Of a stretch of 64,000 bases of DNA, positions 24,243 to 35,845 are shown one piece after another. The notes under the pieces were generated by a model. The model saw only the letters and a list, made by a program, of their open reading frames with translations. It was not told where the DNA came from and made no database searches. How positions within the stretch are numbered: the first letter of the stretch is position 1; each line of letters starts with the position of its first letter. Made by a program: the position numbers and the translations under genes. The DNA is from Cichorium intybus (lineage: Eukaryota > Streptophyta > Magnoliopsida > Asterales > Asteraceae), in NCBI GenBank assembly GCA_023525715.1, contig CM042014.1, forward strand, positions 22,727,404 through 22,791,403. Direction: 5' to 3'.

Positions 24243-24559
24243 TGTTAGGATCGAGACACTTAGCATACGAACACTAAACTCACACACTCAACTCTCAAAT
24301 TAAGAACACAAGAATTTAACGTGGTTCGGTCCAAAAATGACCTACGTCCACGGCGGATAACTAGGAATGTTTTATTGCTCTGTGTTTTTGTGTTGTGTGG
24401 TACATTTGGTTTGATGCTATGCTGCCCTTTATATAGGCATGTGAGTGTGTGTGAACAAATCAATGTGAAACAAAGAAGCTTTGCCTTCAACAAAATAGGC
24501 TACCAACCCTTGAGAAAAATTCTTCACCCCTTTGTTGACAAAGCCTCCATATTCTAACA
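24243..24559 (-). repeat. 5' LTR (element sense) of the intact Copia
   Basis: 317 bp, followed by the duplicated GCAAG and then the 3' end of the Harbinger transposase. Confidence 0.95.
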
Positions 24560-25174
24560 GCAAGAAGAAGGGAGGTACGAAACAATCAGAAACATCACGA
24601 GCTTCGAGCCGATTTGGCGGAACACATATATCGACTCCAAAATCTGGACCTCAATATGCCACCACAAGATGATTCCGAAGAATACTCGGATTGAAAGTAA
24701 TCATTTTATTTAGGAATGTTGTTTTTATTTCGGCTTGTTTTTTTTATGTTTTTAAATTAATGTAACGTTTTTTTCAAGTTAATGTAATGTTTTTTTATTT
24801 AATGTAATGTGTTTTTTTAATATATTGTGTTAAATGAAAATTAGTTTTTTAAAAAAAATCTAGAAAATTGCCACAATGTTGGAAGCACCACCCCCTGACT
24901 GCAACATAAATCTGGATGTTGGCAACAAAACTGACGTGGCGCCTACGTGACAGTCTTGCCTCCAAAATGTTGGAGACACCACTCCTTTCGGCCTTAGAGT
25001 TTTTCAACAACACTAAATTTTGTTTCAAGTATAAATAAGCTATAAACTTATATCATATTCGATCCACTACATAATTTTATAAAAAATACATTATGTTTTC
25101 TTGCAATTTATTAAATTAAATTAATAAATATAGCTGGCCAAATCTCAAAATAAAACAATTATTAATTAATTATA

Positions 25175-25405
25175 GAGAAAACTGCAAAAATGGTCCCTGT
25201 GGTTTGGTGTTTATTGTGGTTTTGGCCCAAACCTTTGCGTTATTGTATGGATGGTCCTTTTTCAGAGGTTTCTTTGTGGATTTGATCCCTGTCCAACTTG
25301 AAATGTCTGTTATACCCTTTTAATTTCTTTTTCCTATTATTTTTAATTATTTATCGATTTTTAATAAATAAAATAAATTAATACCTCACTCCACCTACCG
25401 GTCTC

Positions 25406-25451
<46 letters not shown>

Positions 25452-26784
25452 ATTTAATACCTCCCCACCGAGATCGATCTCAGTTATGGTGGTTTTGCGT
25501 GGCGCAAATCAAGAGCGGGAATTGAAGGAAGTATATAGATCGATGGGTGACACGGCAGCGACGACAAATTTCTAGGAACAACTCTAGGTTTTGTTCTTCA
25601 TAAAAACACACTGATACACACACTCAATAATCGTACCTTTTGAAAGCTCCGAACGCAGACATGGAAGAAACCCAAGTGTGGTAAGCGATGATTATATGAT
25701 CCTTCCCACCTGATCTTTTCCCTTCATCTTTACTTTTCAATTGTGGGTTTCTTATTGTCGTGAATCTTGGGACGTCGACTGTAACTCAAATACGGAAAAA
25801 GTGGCATGAAAAGGACATCTGCTTCAATTGAGTTTTGTATAAGAATTGCAGTACGAGGTCTAGACACATTTGGGGGAACCGGAGAAAGAAGATCGAGAGT
25901 TTGCTTCAATATACTCACATTAGGTCAGATTTGGTTTCGATTTCTTTACCAGACGAGCCGGAAAACAGAACGAATTGATTTCAAATGGTAAATTGGTTTC
26001 ATTGGGTTTGATGTAATCAGGTGTTTTTTTACAAACAATGAGGATTGAAAATAGAACAATTGGAAAACAATGGTGAACTGGTTTCATTTCGTTCAATTCA
26101 TTAGGTCAGTGTGATGTAAACTAAACTGGTTTCATTGGGTTTGATGTAATCAAGTGTAAAAACAGAGATCACGTACTGGGTTCGAGAGAGGGTTTATTTG
26201 CTGCCATTATTGCTTAATTTGTCGGTAGACTCGAGGATCCTAAACAAGTTTCAGAACATCATGGCTGAAGACGGTGAAGCTTCAAGCAGTTGTGAGAGGT
26301 TATCTAGTGAGGCAGGAGAACGAGAGGGCAGTGTAGAGGCAGGGGAATGATTTTTACAGTCAAGGAAAGCGTTTACGGTGGGTTTTCTGAAGAAGAGAAG
26401 AGACGAAGCAATCCATGGAAGCGGAGGCGGCGATTTTTCCAGAAGGATGAGCAGCGATGGAGAAGATTGAAGAAGCCGATGATTGAAAGAGATGGGTATT
26501 AGAAGTATTGAGAGAGGAATGAGAGGAACGATGGAAGTTTAGAGAGAGAGAGAGAGAAATAAGTGTGGTAGGGGATTTAATTTTATTTTTTATTTAATAA
26601 ATTTATAGTTATTTAAAAATAATATGAAACTGAAATCAAAAGGGCAAAATAGACTTTTCAAGTTGGACAGGGACCATTTCCACAAAGAAACCTCTGAAAA
26701 AGGACCATCCATACAAAGTTGCAAAGGTTTGGGCCAAAACCACAATAAACACCAAACCACAGGGACCATTTTTGCAGTTTTCTC
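25175..26784. mobile_element. Mutator-like element (MULE) without transposase
   Basis: Inverted ends of at least about 160 bp begin GAGAAAACTGCAAAAATGGT and continue through matching segments (GGTTTGGGCCAAAACCAC, AAAGAAACCTCTGAAAAAGG). A perfect 9-bp target duplication TTAATTATA flanks it (25166-25174 and 26785-26793), diagnostic of Mutator-type insertion. A (CT)n run at 25409-25447 on the left is mirrored by (GA)n at about 26541-26557 on the right. The interior (25450-26530) has no transposase. It contains intron-like and coding-like pieces I cannot assign, so capture of host sequence is possible. Confidence 0.85.
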
Positions 26785-26793
26785 TTAATTATA

Positions 26794-28014
26794 TTAAAAA
26801 TCGACCAACATATGCTGCGTGTGTTCTTTTTCTAAAAAGAAATTTCAATAACAATTGTTCCCAAAAGCGACCGGGGTGAGTATTCCACTCCCGAACAGCC
26901 AAACACTACAGAGACATTCATAGTTTGATGATTCCGCTTTTGAAGGGACACTTTTTCGATCTGCAATAAAATATCCTCTTCAACAATCGTACACCAATCC
27001 AAGGTAAATTCCTACCAATGCATCTAATCCAAAACCCAATCGCACTTATTTTATGTGGATGAGCTTTTCGATCTCTTTACTGCGTCTCAAAATCACCTTA
27101 GGTAATTGCGGCAATGCCTCTAATCACACAAGTATTTGTTAGTTCTTATATTATTACAGTTTTTCAATCGAATTAGTGAGTTCATATTTGCACTCAATAG
27201 CCTTCAATCACACATGCATCTTGATCGTTTAATCGTTATTGTTTTTCAAATTGAATCATTTTGTCCATACGGTCCAGGTTGTATTGCCGACTTTTTGAAC
27301 CGCTTTAGGTTTATGTACTTTAACTTTACGAATCAGGCTATTCAATTACAATGTTGCATCAAATCTAGGGGGAAAGGGGAAGGGACGCTTAATATAAGTA
27401 GTTTTTGTAGTTTCATGAGATTCCAACTTTGGCGTTGTCACTTCCACGAACAGCCATTTGCTACATAAAAGGAATCAGGTTAGTGAACGCATATCCTCAT
27501 TGATTTTATAACTTTCTAGGTTCGCTTCCTCATTTTAGAGTTGCTATGTTTATATAACTTCTATGACAAGAAGATAACAAGCATTTCCACTAGCTACCAC
27601 CAATCCACCATAGACAAATTCTTCCAGGTCACAAAACTACCATGAGACATGCCACTATCATAATCTCATCATCTAAAACAGTCATGATTCATGCATGATA
27701 ACGATAATGGGGATTCCATGATCCTGACTAAAATATACTCTTGGATAACCACACTCCTAACCATGGTTGGACGATCATACTGTTTTATTACTACAATAAC
27801 TATAAGCACACTTCCCTATATGATTTGTTCTCCAATAGCGAGATACAGTTCATTTGTTCAAGTTTAGCCACATAATAACTCCATTATTATAATCTTCCAG
27901 GGACCACTACTCAATAATACCTATTTCCTCTCTTTTAAGCCACATATTTTTAATAAAAATCATCTTATCTTTGCAGCTATTAGGCTATGAATTAAACATT
28001 CACACATTACCAAA
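26794..28014. other. 5' region of the OTU gene
   Basis: No independent gene. Likely 5' UTR exon(s) and introns: a probable donor lies at 27003 (CCAAG|GTAAAT) and another at about 27479 (AATCAG|GTTAGTG), with a T-rich stretch and TTTGCAG acceptor at 27970-27977. These are guesses from splice-site look only. Confidence 0.4.
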
Positions 28015-29303
28015 ATGTTTACATACGGTCAAGATCCCGATGTTGTTCGGTGGGGCCTCCAGCTGTTTGATGGTGGGCCATATACAGACAACAACTATAG
28101 CACATATGGTCCACAAAATTACACAGATTGTTATCATGATGAGTATTCTAGAGAAGCCAGTTACCACACGGAATGCATCACCACAGAAAATGACAAACTT
28201 GCCCTTCAAGAAAACTCATCTCCATATTTGGTTGCAGAAGCGTGTACACCTTCTTGTGAAGCAGTTGATCATTCACAATCATCTTTTTATCTACAGGATT
28301 CTCTGAATCAGTCTATGGCAAACTACAGTCTTGGTAACAGATATACAATCCTTTTGATTATTTATAGTATTCTTTTTTTCTGGTTTAATGATGTTTATAT
28401 ACTTTTATAGAAGATGATGAAAACACAAATGATAGCCCTACAAGGGAGATTGACTATGAGGAAGAATTGTCTTACTCATTGGAGCTAAGTGATGATGAAA
28501 TAGGCAAGAGGTTGAATCAAATGGCTTCTGTTCCTGTAAGTGTGGTATTTTAATTTCTATCAATTATTATGTTTTTCATCAATTAAATAAATAACAAATT
28601 TGCTGCTGGCTTTCTTTAGCATGTTCCCAAAGTCAATGGAGAAATTCCTTCTTTAGATGAAGCAACTTTGGATCATCAAAGGTTGCTCGACAGGTATTAT
28701 ATAATTTTTTTTAAAGTTTTTTGGTAACAAAATGCTTAAATACATTTTTTATTTCTACAGGCTGCAGTTATATCAATTAGTAGAGTCTAAAGTTCGAGGT
28801 GATGGAAATTGCCAGGTGAATATTTATAATTTATAAAATCTCTACTTATTATAAAATGTGAACAAAGTTATATTTCATTTGATCATTTTCCAGTTTCGAG
28901 CACTGTCAGATCAAGTTTACCGTACAGCTGAGCACCATAGATTTGTGAGACAACAAATTGTAAATCAGGTTGATCTAAAATTAAATATATTAGTTTTTTT
29001 TTTTTTTCATTATTTTAATAATACCTGTATTCCCTTTTGATATTCTGATTCTTTTTTTTCCCAAAAGCTTAAATTACATGCAGAAATATACGAGGGATAT
29101 GTCCCCATGGTTTATGATGATTACTTGACGAATATGGCCAAGTATTTTTCTGCTTCTTTTTATCTTTTAATTTAGCTACACTTTTTCCTAATATAGCATT
29201 GTACTTTCTGTTTCTGATCTATGTGGATTTGAATTAGGGTTGGTGAATGGGGCGATCATGTCACTTTACAGGCTGCTGCTGATTTGGTATTAATATGCAC
29301 TTT

Positions 29304-29356
<53 letters not shown>

Positions 29357-29729
29357 GAAACAAAGAAATTACAGTCTGATGTAGTAATGTACAATGATTC
29401 TATTTTGCAGTATGGCATTAAAGTTTTTGTAATCACATCATTTAAGGACACTTGTTATATTGAAATTGTTCCAAGTGTTCAAAGGTCGAATCGAGGTATA
29501 TGTAACGAAATTAATAGTTAACATATTTAGCTTAATTTAATTTAAATTTGACTTCATGGAATTCGTTTATTGCAGTAATTTTCTTGAGCTTTTGGGCAGA
29601 GGTTCACTACAATTCAATATATCCTGTGGATGGTAAAGATTAAGTTTCTTTAATTTGTTAATCTAAATCAGAAATTAGTCTAATTTTGTACATATTTTAT
29701 GACCAGATGTCCCAAATATGAGACCATGA
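28015..29729 (+). CDS. OTU-domain cysteine protease (OTU9/OTU10-like deubiquitinase)
   Basis: 311 residues from ten coding exons: 28015-28333, 28411-28535, 28620-28693, 28761-28815, 28894-28968, 29068-29141, 29238-29286, 29411-29495, 29576-29632, 29707-29729. All joins are in phase. The product resembles plant ovarian-tumour deubiquitinases that cut ubiquitin chains. The start MFTYGQDPDVVRWGLQLFDG is the conserved N-terminus of the family. The catalytic core is DGNCQFRALSDQ (Asp187, Cys190) with the His in WAEVHYNSIYP (His296). EWGDHVTLQAAAD and DTCYIEI are other family signatures. An acidic, low-complexity linker separates N-terminus and OTU domain. All catalytic residues are present, so it should be active. 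Intron 7 contains a long T run. Confidence 0.93.
29307..29355. repeat. Poly(T) run in an OTU intron
   Basis: About 49 consecutive T in intron 7 of the OTU gene, in the sense strand. It could be an A-tailed retroelement scar or simple slippage; no element is attached to it. Confidence 0.9.
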
Positions 29730-30228
29730 AGAACTGGTGTAGAAGATGCTGATTTGAGTGGCTTATTCTATCAAACATATTCTTGTGAAATAATACTTAT
29801 AATTATTGTTATTGCTTCATATCATTAAACAAGAATATCAAAAATCTATAACTTTTCTAAAAGACGACTAAAAAGTCAAAGAGACGATCATCCGTTGACA
29901 TTCCAACGTAAACAAATTAAAATCTTAAACCAGGAAAAGTACATAATCCAATGCATATGGTACAAGTTACATCGATGGCGTTACCTATTACTAGAATTAG
30001 CATAAAATACCATTCGTGAGCATGGTGGGTCAGTCAAACATTGAGTCAACCCCAACGGAGGCCCACTTTTTCCATAACTCAAATACACAAATTCAGAGCA
30101 CTGTACAACTACGACAGCATCACGTACATGTTGTTATAAAATCATTCCTCTGAATCTGGGAATCCTTGATCTGGAAAAAGAGAATTACCAAAATCGCATT
30201 TTTTCCATGGCCCACGGTCGGCCACCCC
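29730..30228. other. Between convergent OTU and TCP genes
   Basis: 3' UTRs of the two convergent genes are expected here. No other gene is seen. Confidence 0.5.
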
Positions 30229-30669
30229 TCAAATCTTCCTTTTCGTCTTTATCTCATCTTCTTCGACTTGCATCAGCAACGACGTAAACGACAAGTTCGG
30301 GAACAAGTCCAGCTCCGACATCCGTTGATTCTCCGGCACCACCGTAGCGTCTCTGAAGGAAGCGGGAAAGAGGGCGGGGTCAACATGGTGGAGGAGCCAT
30401 TCGATTGTCTGGCCGTCGGAGCGGTGGCCGAGTTCCCGGGTGAGCTGGAAGATGCGAGCGGCGCAGAGCGCGGGAACTCTGACTCTGAGACCTCTTCCGT
30501 TCACCTTGGCGTGGCGGTTCTTCTTCCTTGCCGCCGTGGAGGTTGTCGGAGTTGGATCAGGGGCACCGAGTCGAAGAGTTTTGTTGGTGGATGGTTGAAG
30601 ATGGTCCATCGTGTCTAGGGCTTTTTCGTGGTTTGGTTCGAGATGGGTGTTTCCAATGCGGTTTTTCAA
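30229..30669 (-). CDS. Short TCP-family transcription factor (class I-like)
   Basis: Single-exon frame of 146 residues (a second in-frame Met at 30609 would give 126). It contains the TCP basic-helix-loop-helix domain: NRHAKVNGRGLRVRVPALCA (basic region) followed by AARIFQLTRELGHRSDGQTIEWLL (helices, positions 30493-30422). TCP proteins bind GGNCCCAC-like DNA and control cell growth and organ shape. The basic region matches class I spacing. Class I members usually run 160-400 residues; here only about 50 residues follow the domain, with no Gln- or His-rich tail, and HHVDPALFPAS replaces the usual AEPSIIAATG. It could be a small diverged member (TCP11/TCP16-like) or a truncated duplicate. No internal stop is present. 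Confidence 0.85.
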   Translation of the reverse strand: MKNRIGNTHLEPNHEKALDTMDHLQPSTNKTLRLGAPDPTPTTSTAARKKNRHAKVNGRGLRVRVPALCAARIFQLTRELGHRSDGQTIEWLLHHVDPALFPASFRDATVVPENQRMSELDLFPNLSFTSLLMQVEEDEIKTKRKI

Positions 30670-33600
30670 CTTTGAGTTTCGTGGGTTTCTGGTTTTGGAC
30701 CATAAATTTATATTATAAAAATGACACTAAAATTAATCAGAAACTAAAAAGTAAAAAGTAATTAGGTTAAGTTGAGTTACCCGTCTGTTTCATTCACCAT
30801 TTGGGTAATTACTTAGCATCATTGAGTTTTGATTTTTAGGTTCACAACCATAACCAGTTTAACGGTTTGGTTCTAGTCTCTGTATTTTGAATCAAGTCTT
30901 CTTCAAAAACTTGATAAACATGTGATTTAAACTTATTACAGACTGTCCACAACCAAAAGAAACATCGACATGCTAGAGTTGAGTTGTGTTATCAACGTAT
31001 TTAAATACATAATAACATGCAACTGTTAACGAATTGAATCAATTGACATTAGTTTCTAACATTTGATTCAACAATAACCATCTTAAAATATGTATCATGT
31101 TTTTTTGGTAAATGTTATTACTATTACTCTTTGTTGTGGATTAAGTCAATTCCCTACAGAAGATTTTCGTTGAAATAAACTGCATCCATTGCAAAACTTA
31201 AAATGATAAGTTCATTAATGTCTAGAGAAGAACGACAATGTACTTCATAAAAAAAAGTAAAATTGCTTGTAAGCTCATGCTTCTTCTTTTTTTAAAATTA
31301 TAAATAACAAAGTATTTTTCTCATCATTGAAGGGTAACTAACAAATAAAATACACTAAGCGATATTAGTTCAACTTTGACAAAAGATTACGTTGATATAG
31401 TATTTCAGACTTGCAAAAAACAATGTGACGATTATTTTTATGAACTAATATTGAACCGTTAGTAAAATAGAAAAACAAACAGATCAACAAATGATATTGA
31501 GAATTAAATGTTGATTCGTTACAATTAATAAATTCAATTATTATTATTTTCTAATTATAGAATTTCCTCTTGAAATAAAACTGATTATTCGTGATCATAT
31601 CTAATTAAAATAAATGTAGAAGAAGACTATCACGTTGTCGGACAAACTAAAATACGATTCCTAAATTAAAACCAACATGAAGGTCGTGGATTATTGATTG
31701 TTGAAAGCTGCAGATAATGACTCGTGTCCTTGAAGGTTTTTAAGACGCTCAGTAGATGTAAGTTTTAGCGTAATAACTAGAATTTAATGCAGATTATTGT
31801 TTATTCTAACAACTATGGATGAATCGATAAACGCAAAGTGAATACTCGAAAACTGAAAGAATGCTATGTCATAGAGGGAGAGAGGAGAGCAGAGAGAATT
31901 CTCGGATTTGGTGTGTGGAATACGACTCTAGAAAGGTTGTATTTATAGCACAAAAACCTTAGAACTGTCCAAAAAAATGTAGGTTGATGATGGCAATAGT
32001 GTTCTCATGGGCTGCCACGTGGCATGCGCTTTGACCTGGTGCTTAGCCATGAAGTTAGTGTGGTTTTTATGGAAGCTTCATCGACCCTATCTATAAAGTC
32101 AATGCATGGTCAACTCTTACAGGTTCGGTCCAAGTCGATCCGACCTGAACCCTACAAAAAATAAAAGCTCTTTAGCTTCAAGCAGTTGGGAAAGCAACAA
32201 GCGAGATTGTAAATCCAACCTCTCAAGAACAAGATGTGGCAAAACAACCCTCGACGATAAGCACTCGGCACATGATTTCTTGCAGCAAAAAATACAAGAA
32301 GAATAAGCAAAGATCAACACAAAGAATTAAGTAGTTTACTTGATCACTAGATCAAGTTACCTCCACTGTCGAACTAGAGAGATTTTATATTAACTGAATG
32401 CTATACAAAATTACAAGTATAACTGCATTCCATAATATTACACACACACTCGGGATCATGATTCTAGAGCGGGAATATGGGTATATAAATGAGGGGTGTA
32501 AAAACCGAGAAGATATGACAGATCTTCTAGACATTGACATTCTACACATAGACCAACTGATGTGACAGTACAAGGAACATATTGTGGCAGACAAGCAGTG
32601 TACAATCAGCGTACTATGCAGACCAACTTCTTGACACCAGAAGTCCTTTTGTACTTCTGTCAGATGGATACTTCATATTGAAGTAATATAACCCTTTTAT
32701 CAGCTTTTCGATGCTCTTCACGGACCGGAGAGAGGTTGCTCCTTGGTCCGGATGATACCTCTTGTCTTCGGACGCAGTGACACTCCACTCCGGATTAGAC
32801 TCCACCTACTCAACACAAGCGACGTGTAAAGTGCGCCTAAATTGAGCCATTCCGCAAACCTCGCGACTTACGTCCAAGGCTCGACTCGACGCGCATGTGG
32901 CTTGATAAATCCATTGACCTCAACTAAAGCCTTAAAAGTCTAAAGACAATGAAAGCCTTATAAACCCACTTTTAGTTCTTTCTCTCACCAATACATGATA
33001 AAAAAATTGCTAACTTGTGATTGAATATTCTAAATTTGCAACAATATTGTTGTTTTTCTCGTGGTTGTTTAGCAAACTTCAATTGTTAGATGATATGTAT
33101 TATCCATGTAGACAACAACTCATACAAAACATGCTATAATACGTTGTAAGTTGTTTTTAATTTTTAGGCAATAACATATTTATAGCATCTATAATAGGAG
33201 AAATTTTTAATAAATTTTTTGGTACCACGTCAACAAGTAAAAAATGCTTTAATTTAAAAGTATCCACAATATAAAGGATTTTTTCACAAATTTATTCATA
33301 AGTCCTACCAATATCAATTTAGAAAACTAATGAAAATAACATTAAAAATGAAAAGATTCTATACATTGAGCTTATAAATTCACAACCAATTTGAAAAAAC
33401 TCGCATAGTAGTGTTTTGACTTTTCATAATTTATTTAACTCAATAATCTCCGGACAACGTTTAGAGTATAGTTTTTAAAGAGCTTATTTGGTCAAATAAG
33501 TTTTTTTGAAAGTCAAAAACATTATTGTGAAAGCTTATCAAATTCATAGTTTTTTTCAAATAATTTGTAAGTTTACAAGCGCTTGCTTATTTGATGATTG

Positions 33601-34541
33601 TATGATTGTGATGGATCACGTAGATTTTCAATCAATTGTAAACATATACTAATAATAACAATAATATGATGAAAATAAAATTGATAGGTCTCAACTCCCA
33701 TTAATAAGTTGATGAAAAACTTTCATATTGTAAAGAGTTATTTCAACATTTTAAATTAATGAGTTGTGATTAAATATCATGAAAAATCTCAAAAATGAAC
33801 TTTATAATTGTGGATGATCTAATATGTTCATGCTCTTATACTTGTTACATGGTAATAGCAAAAAGTTTTTTAACTGAATAATGGTGGTGGGCATTAATCT
33901 TTACATTTTCTCTCATCCCTAAAACCAAATCAACACGCCAATTCAAAAAAAATTTATCTCTCTGCCCATTCCATCCGACTAAACTCTAATATATAAACAC
34001 ATGAAAATGGTCATTTTTCCAATCATTCATTTCTAAACTATTTTTTTAATAAAATAATTAAAATAAAGCCATTTAAATAAACTTAAAACTATTATTTAAT
34101 TGCAAAATGTATTGAAAAGCATGGACCAAACAAAATATAACTTACGAATAAACATAAACCAAGCAAAATATAATTCACAACGAGCAAACAAAATATATTG
34201 AAAAGCAACAAACTTCTCAATATTTATAAAAACACCATCACATTTTACTAGGGGTATATACTACATACCATTATAGTAATTTTATTACAACTTATGACAA
34301 TAATTTCATCAAAATAGTAGAATTTTAAAGGATAAATTGTTAAAAAAGAGATTTAACAACAAATTATTCAAACATCAATTTTATTATTTATATACATAAA
34401 TAATGCACAATTATCTTTTTTTTATATATTATTACCAAACCACAATTATAAACACAAAATTATATATGACTATTTTTCTAAAAATAGACCAATAGCATAC
34501 CTAATATTTGATTGATTATCTAACCCAAACAATCTTAGTTA
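30670..34541. other. Gene-poor AT-rich stretch
   Basis: Nothing I can support as a gene in 3.9 kb. The part nearest 30670 is the TCP promoter side; on the minus strand an ATAATATAAATTTATGG stretch at about 30719-30701 could include a TATA box. The segment 31850-32960 is less AT-rich and may be an old non-coding LTR fragment (GTATTTATAGCAC near 31940, repeated GGTCCGGA/CTCCGG phrases near 32740-32800), but I find no paired end. 33000-34540 is simple AT-rich DNA. Confidence 0.45.
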
Positions 34542-34685
34542 TTGTTGGATTCAGTTAGTTAGGTGTTATTTGTTTAGATATCTATATCATGGGCCAACAT
34601 ATAATCATGGTTTTTGTTGGATTCAGTTAGTTAGGTGTTATTTGTTTAGATATCTATATCATGGGCCAACATATAATCATGGTTT
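34542..34685. repeat. Perfect 72-bp tandem duplication
   Basis: 34542-34613 is repeated exactly at 34614-34685 (begins TTGTTGGATTCAGTTAGTTA). Identity suggests a very recent duplication or an assembly artefact. No coding content. Confidence 0.9.
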
Positions 34686-34894
34686 GATTATTCATCAGGA
34701 TTAACACGAAGGTAAAGGAAGCTCGATATGACTATCTAAAAATGGCTTGCAAACTTTCACTACCGAGACACTCCAAATGACGTTCCTGACAATACCTAAC
34801 ATCACGAGCCTTTTTCCCTAGCCTTTATCAGATGGTATTTTCCACCCTAACAACGATAATTGGTTGTCTTAGGGGTGTTTAAGTTCGCCTATTT

Positions 34895-35462
34895 TGTAAG
34901 AACCCAAAAATGTTGGCAAAAGTATAAAATGAACATATGTGAAGTTTTGGTTGAATTATGTCTTAATAATAGAACTTTGTATAAAAAGAGCAAAAAGGGT
35001 ATTTTGGAAATTTTTAGTTGCTATTGTAAAATGAAAATAATCATATTTTCATTAAGGATGATATATATAAACTATATTAAAGTTATAAGGATGAAGTATG
35101 AATACTGAAAAGGTAGAAGTGAGTGAAAAGTACAAAATGACCAAAAAGGGCATTTTCGTCATTTTGAAATATTTAACCTCATAACGAGATTTTTATGTGT
35201 TAAAATGTTCTTAATGTGCAAAATAAGTTTATAAGTGGGGCAAAACTATAAAATTTAGAAGTTCCTACAATGTAAGCAAGTTATGTGCTATTTTGAGAGA
35301 AATGGAACTTAAAGGGGTAATTTGTCATTTGGGCAAAGTTAAGTGGTATAAATAGGAGAAATATCTTCTCCCATAATATAGAATACGGGAATTCAGTTCT
35401 AGAGTGATCCAGAGAGAGGAATCGAGAGAAGTCTATTTTGAGAGAAATGGAACTTAAAGGGG
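34895..35462 (+). repeat. Probable truncated LTR fragment joined to element A
   Basis: Begins TGTAAGAACCC, contains GGTATAAATAGGAG (about 35345) and a transcript-leader-like region ending AGAGAGAGGAATCGAGAG, in the style of a Gypsy LTR. No partner LTR is present. A 33-bp phrase (CTATTTTGAGAGAAATGGAA...) occurs at 35288-35320 and again at 35433-35465, exactly where the LTR of element A takes over. Confidence 0.5.
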
Positions 35463-35845
35463 TAAATGGTGTTTGAATGATTAAAATAATAGTTTATCTT
35501 AATTCGAATTCAAAAAGGTTTATCTGTAACGATTATCTGATCACCACATGGAGGCTATAAATAGGGAGACTCTCCCTAACCCTAGGCCCACGTTTTTTAC
35601 TCTCTTTCTCTCAAGAATTTTCGGCCAAGAGCCCCTGCTAGGGTGTGACTTCATTTGAGGCAGGACATTTGTGCTGCTTGGTTTCCAAGAAATCCTAAAA
35701 GGTTAGTTTTTCTTATTTTATTCTTTTAGTTGATTTCTTCTGGCCTTCTAGGATATGTTATATGTTTAATTAGAAGAAAACCTAGATCTATATAGGTTGC
35801 ATGTGAACTTAGGAATGTTAGTTCATAGTTGTAGAAAACCTTTCA
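35463..35845 (+). repeat. Truncated left LTR of element A
   Basis: Matches 58847-59229. The first about 410 bp of the LTR are missing and replaced by foreign LTR-like DNA. TATAAATAG at 35556-35564 is the likely promoter TATA box. Confidence 0.9.

Larger units (their letters stand above)
19109..24559 (-). mobile_element. Copia element, apparently complete (Tnt1/Tork-like)
   Basis: The LTRs are 317 bp (19109-19425 and 24243-24559), TGTTAGG...CTAACA, and differ at two positions by eye. A perfect 5-bp target duplication GCAAG flanks it (19104-19108 and 24560-24564). On the minus strand the primer-binding site is TGGTATCAGAGCC (24240-24228) and the polypurine tract is AAGTGGGAGAT next to 19426. 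One long uninterrupted gag-pol frame fills the interior. A TATATAAAGG promoter-like motif is in each LTR (about 19302-19292 and 24436-24426, minus strand). Complete ends and an open frame suggest a recent and possibly active element. Confidence 0.95.
17973..24694 (+). pseudogene. PIF/Harbinger transposase, stop codon plus Copia insertion
   Basis: HARBI1-like nuclease in two parts: 17973-19108, then, after the Copia element and its duplicated GCAAG, 24565-24694 in the same frame, ending with a typical tail (HHELRADLAEHI) and an acidic C-terminus. The DDE triad is visible as GSLDCLHW (first Asp), GSINDINIL (second Asp) and KDVERAFGVLKKRW (Glu). A TAA at 18867-18869 falls between the second Asp and the catalytic Glu; a single C-to-T change of CAA would explain it. 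The frame stays open on both sides of the stop. Both the stop and the insertion disable the protein. Confidence 0.88.
17645..24993 (+). mobile_element. PIF/Harbinger DNA transposon (carries a nested Copia)
   Basis: TTA duplications flank it (17642-17644 and 24994-24996), and the imperfect terminal inverted repeats share GGAGTGG (17645 GACTGCACGGAGTGG; right end, reverse complement, GGCCGAAAGGAGTGG). It encodes a Harbinger transposase (17973 to 24694). Without the nested 5.45-kb Copia element it is about 1.9 kb. I see no second, Myb-like ORF, which autonomous PIF/Harbinger elements usually carry, so it probably could not move alone even before it broke. Confidence 0.78.

Noticed and set aside
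30166..30618. 150-residue plus-strand frame
   Set aside because: Antisense shadow of the TCP gene; only the minus strand has a recognisable domain.
31850..32960. Possible host gene on either strand
   Set aside because: Short frames only, no domain and no exon chain that keeps phase. Left as unassigned, perhaps an old LTR fragment.
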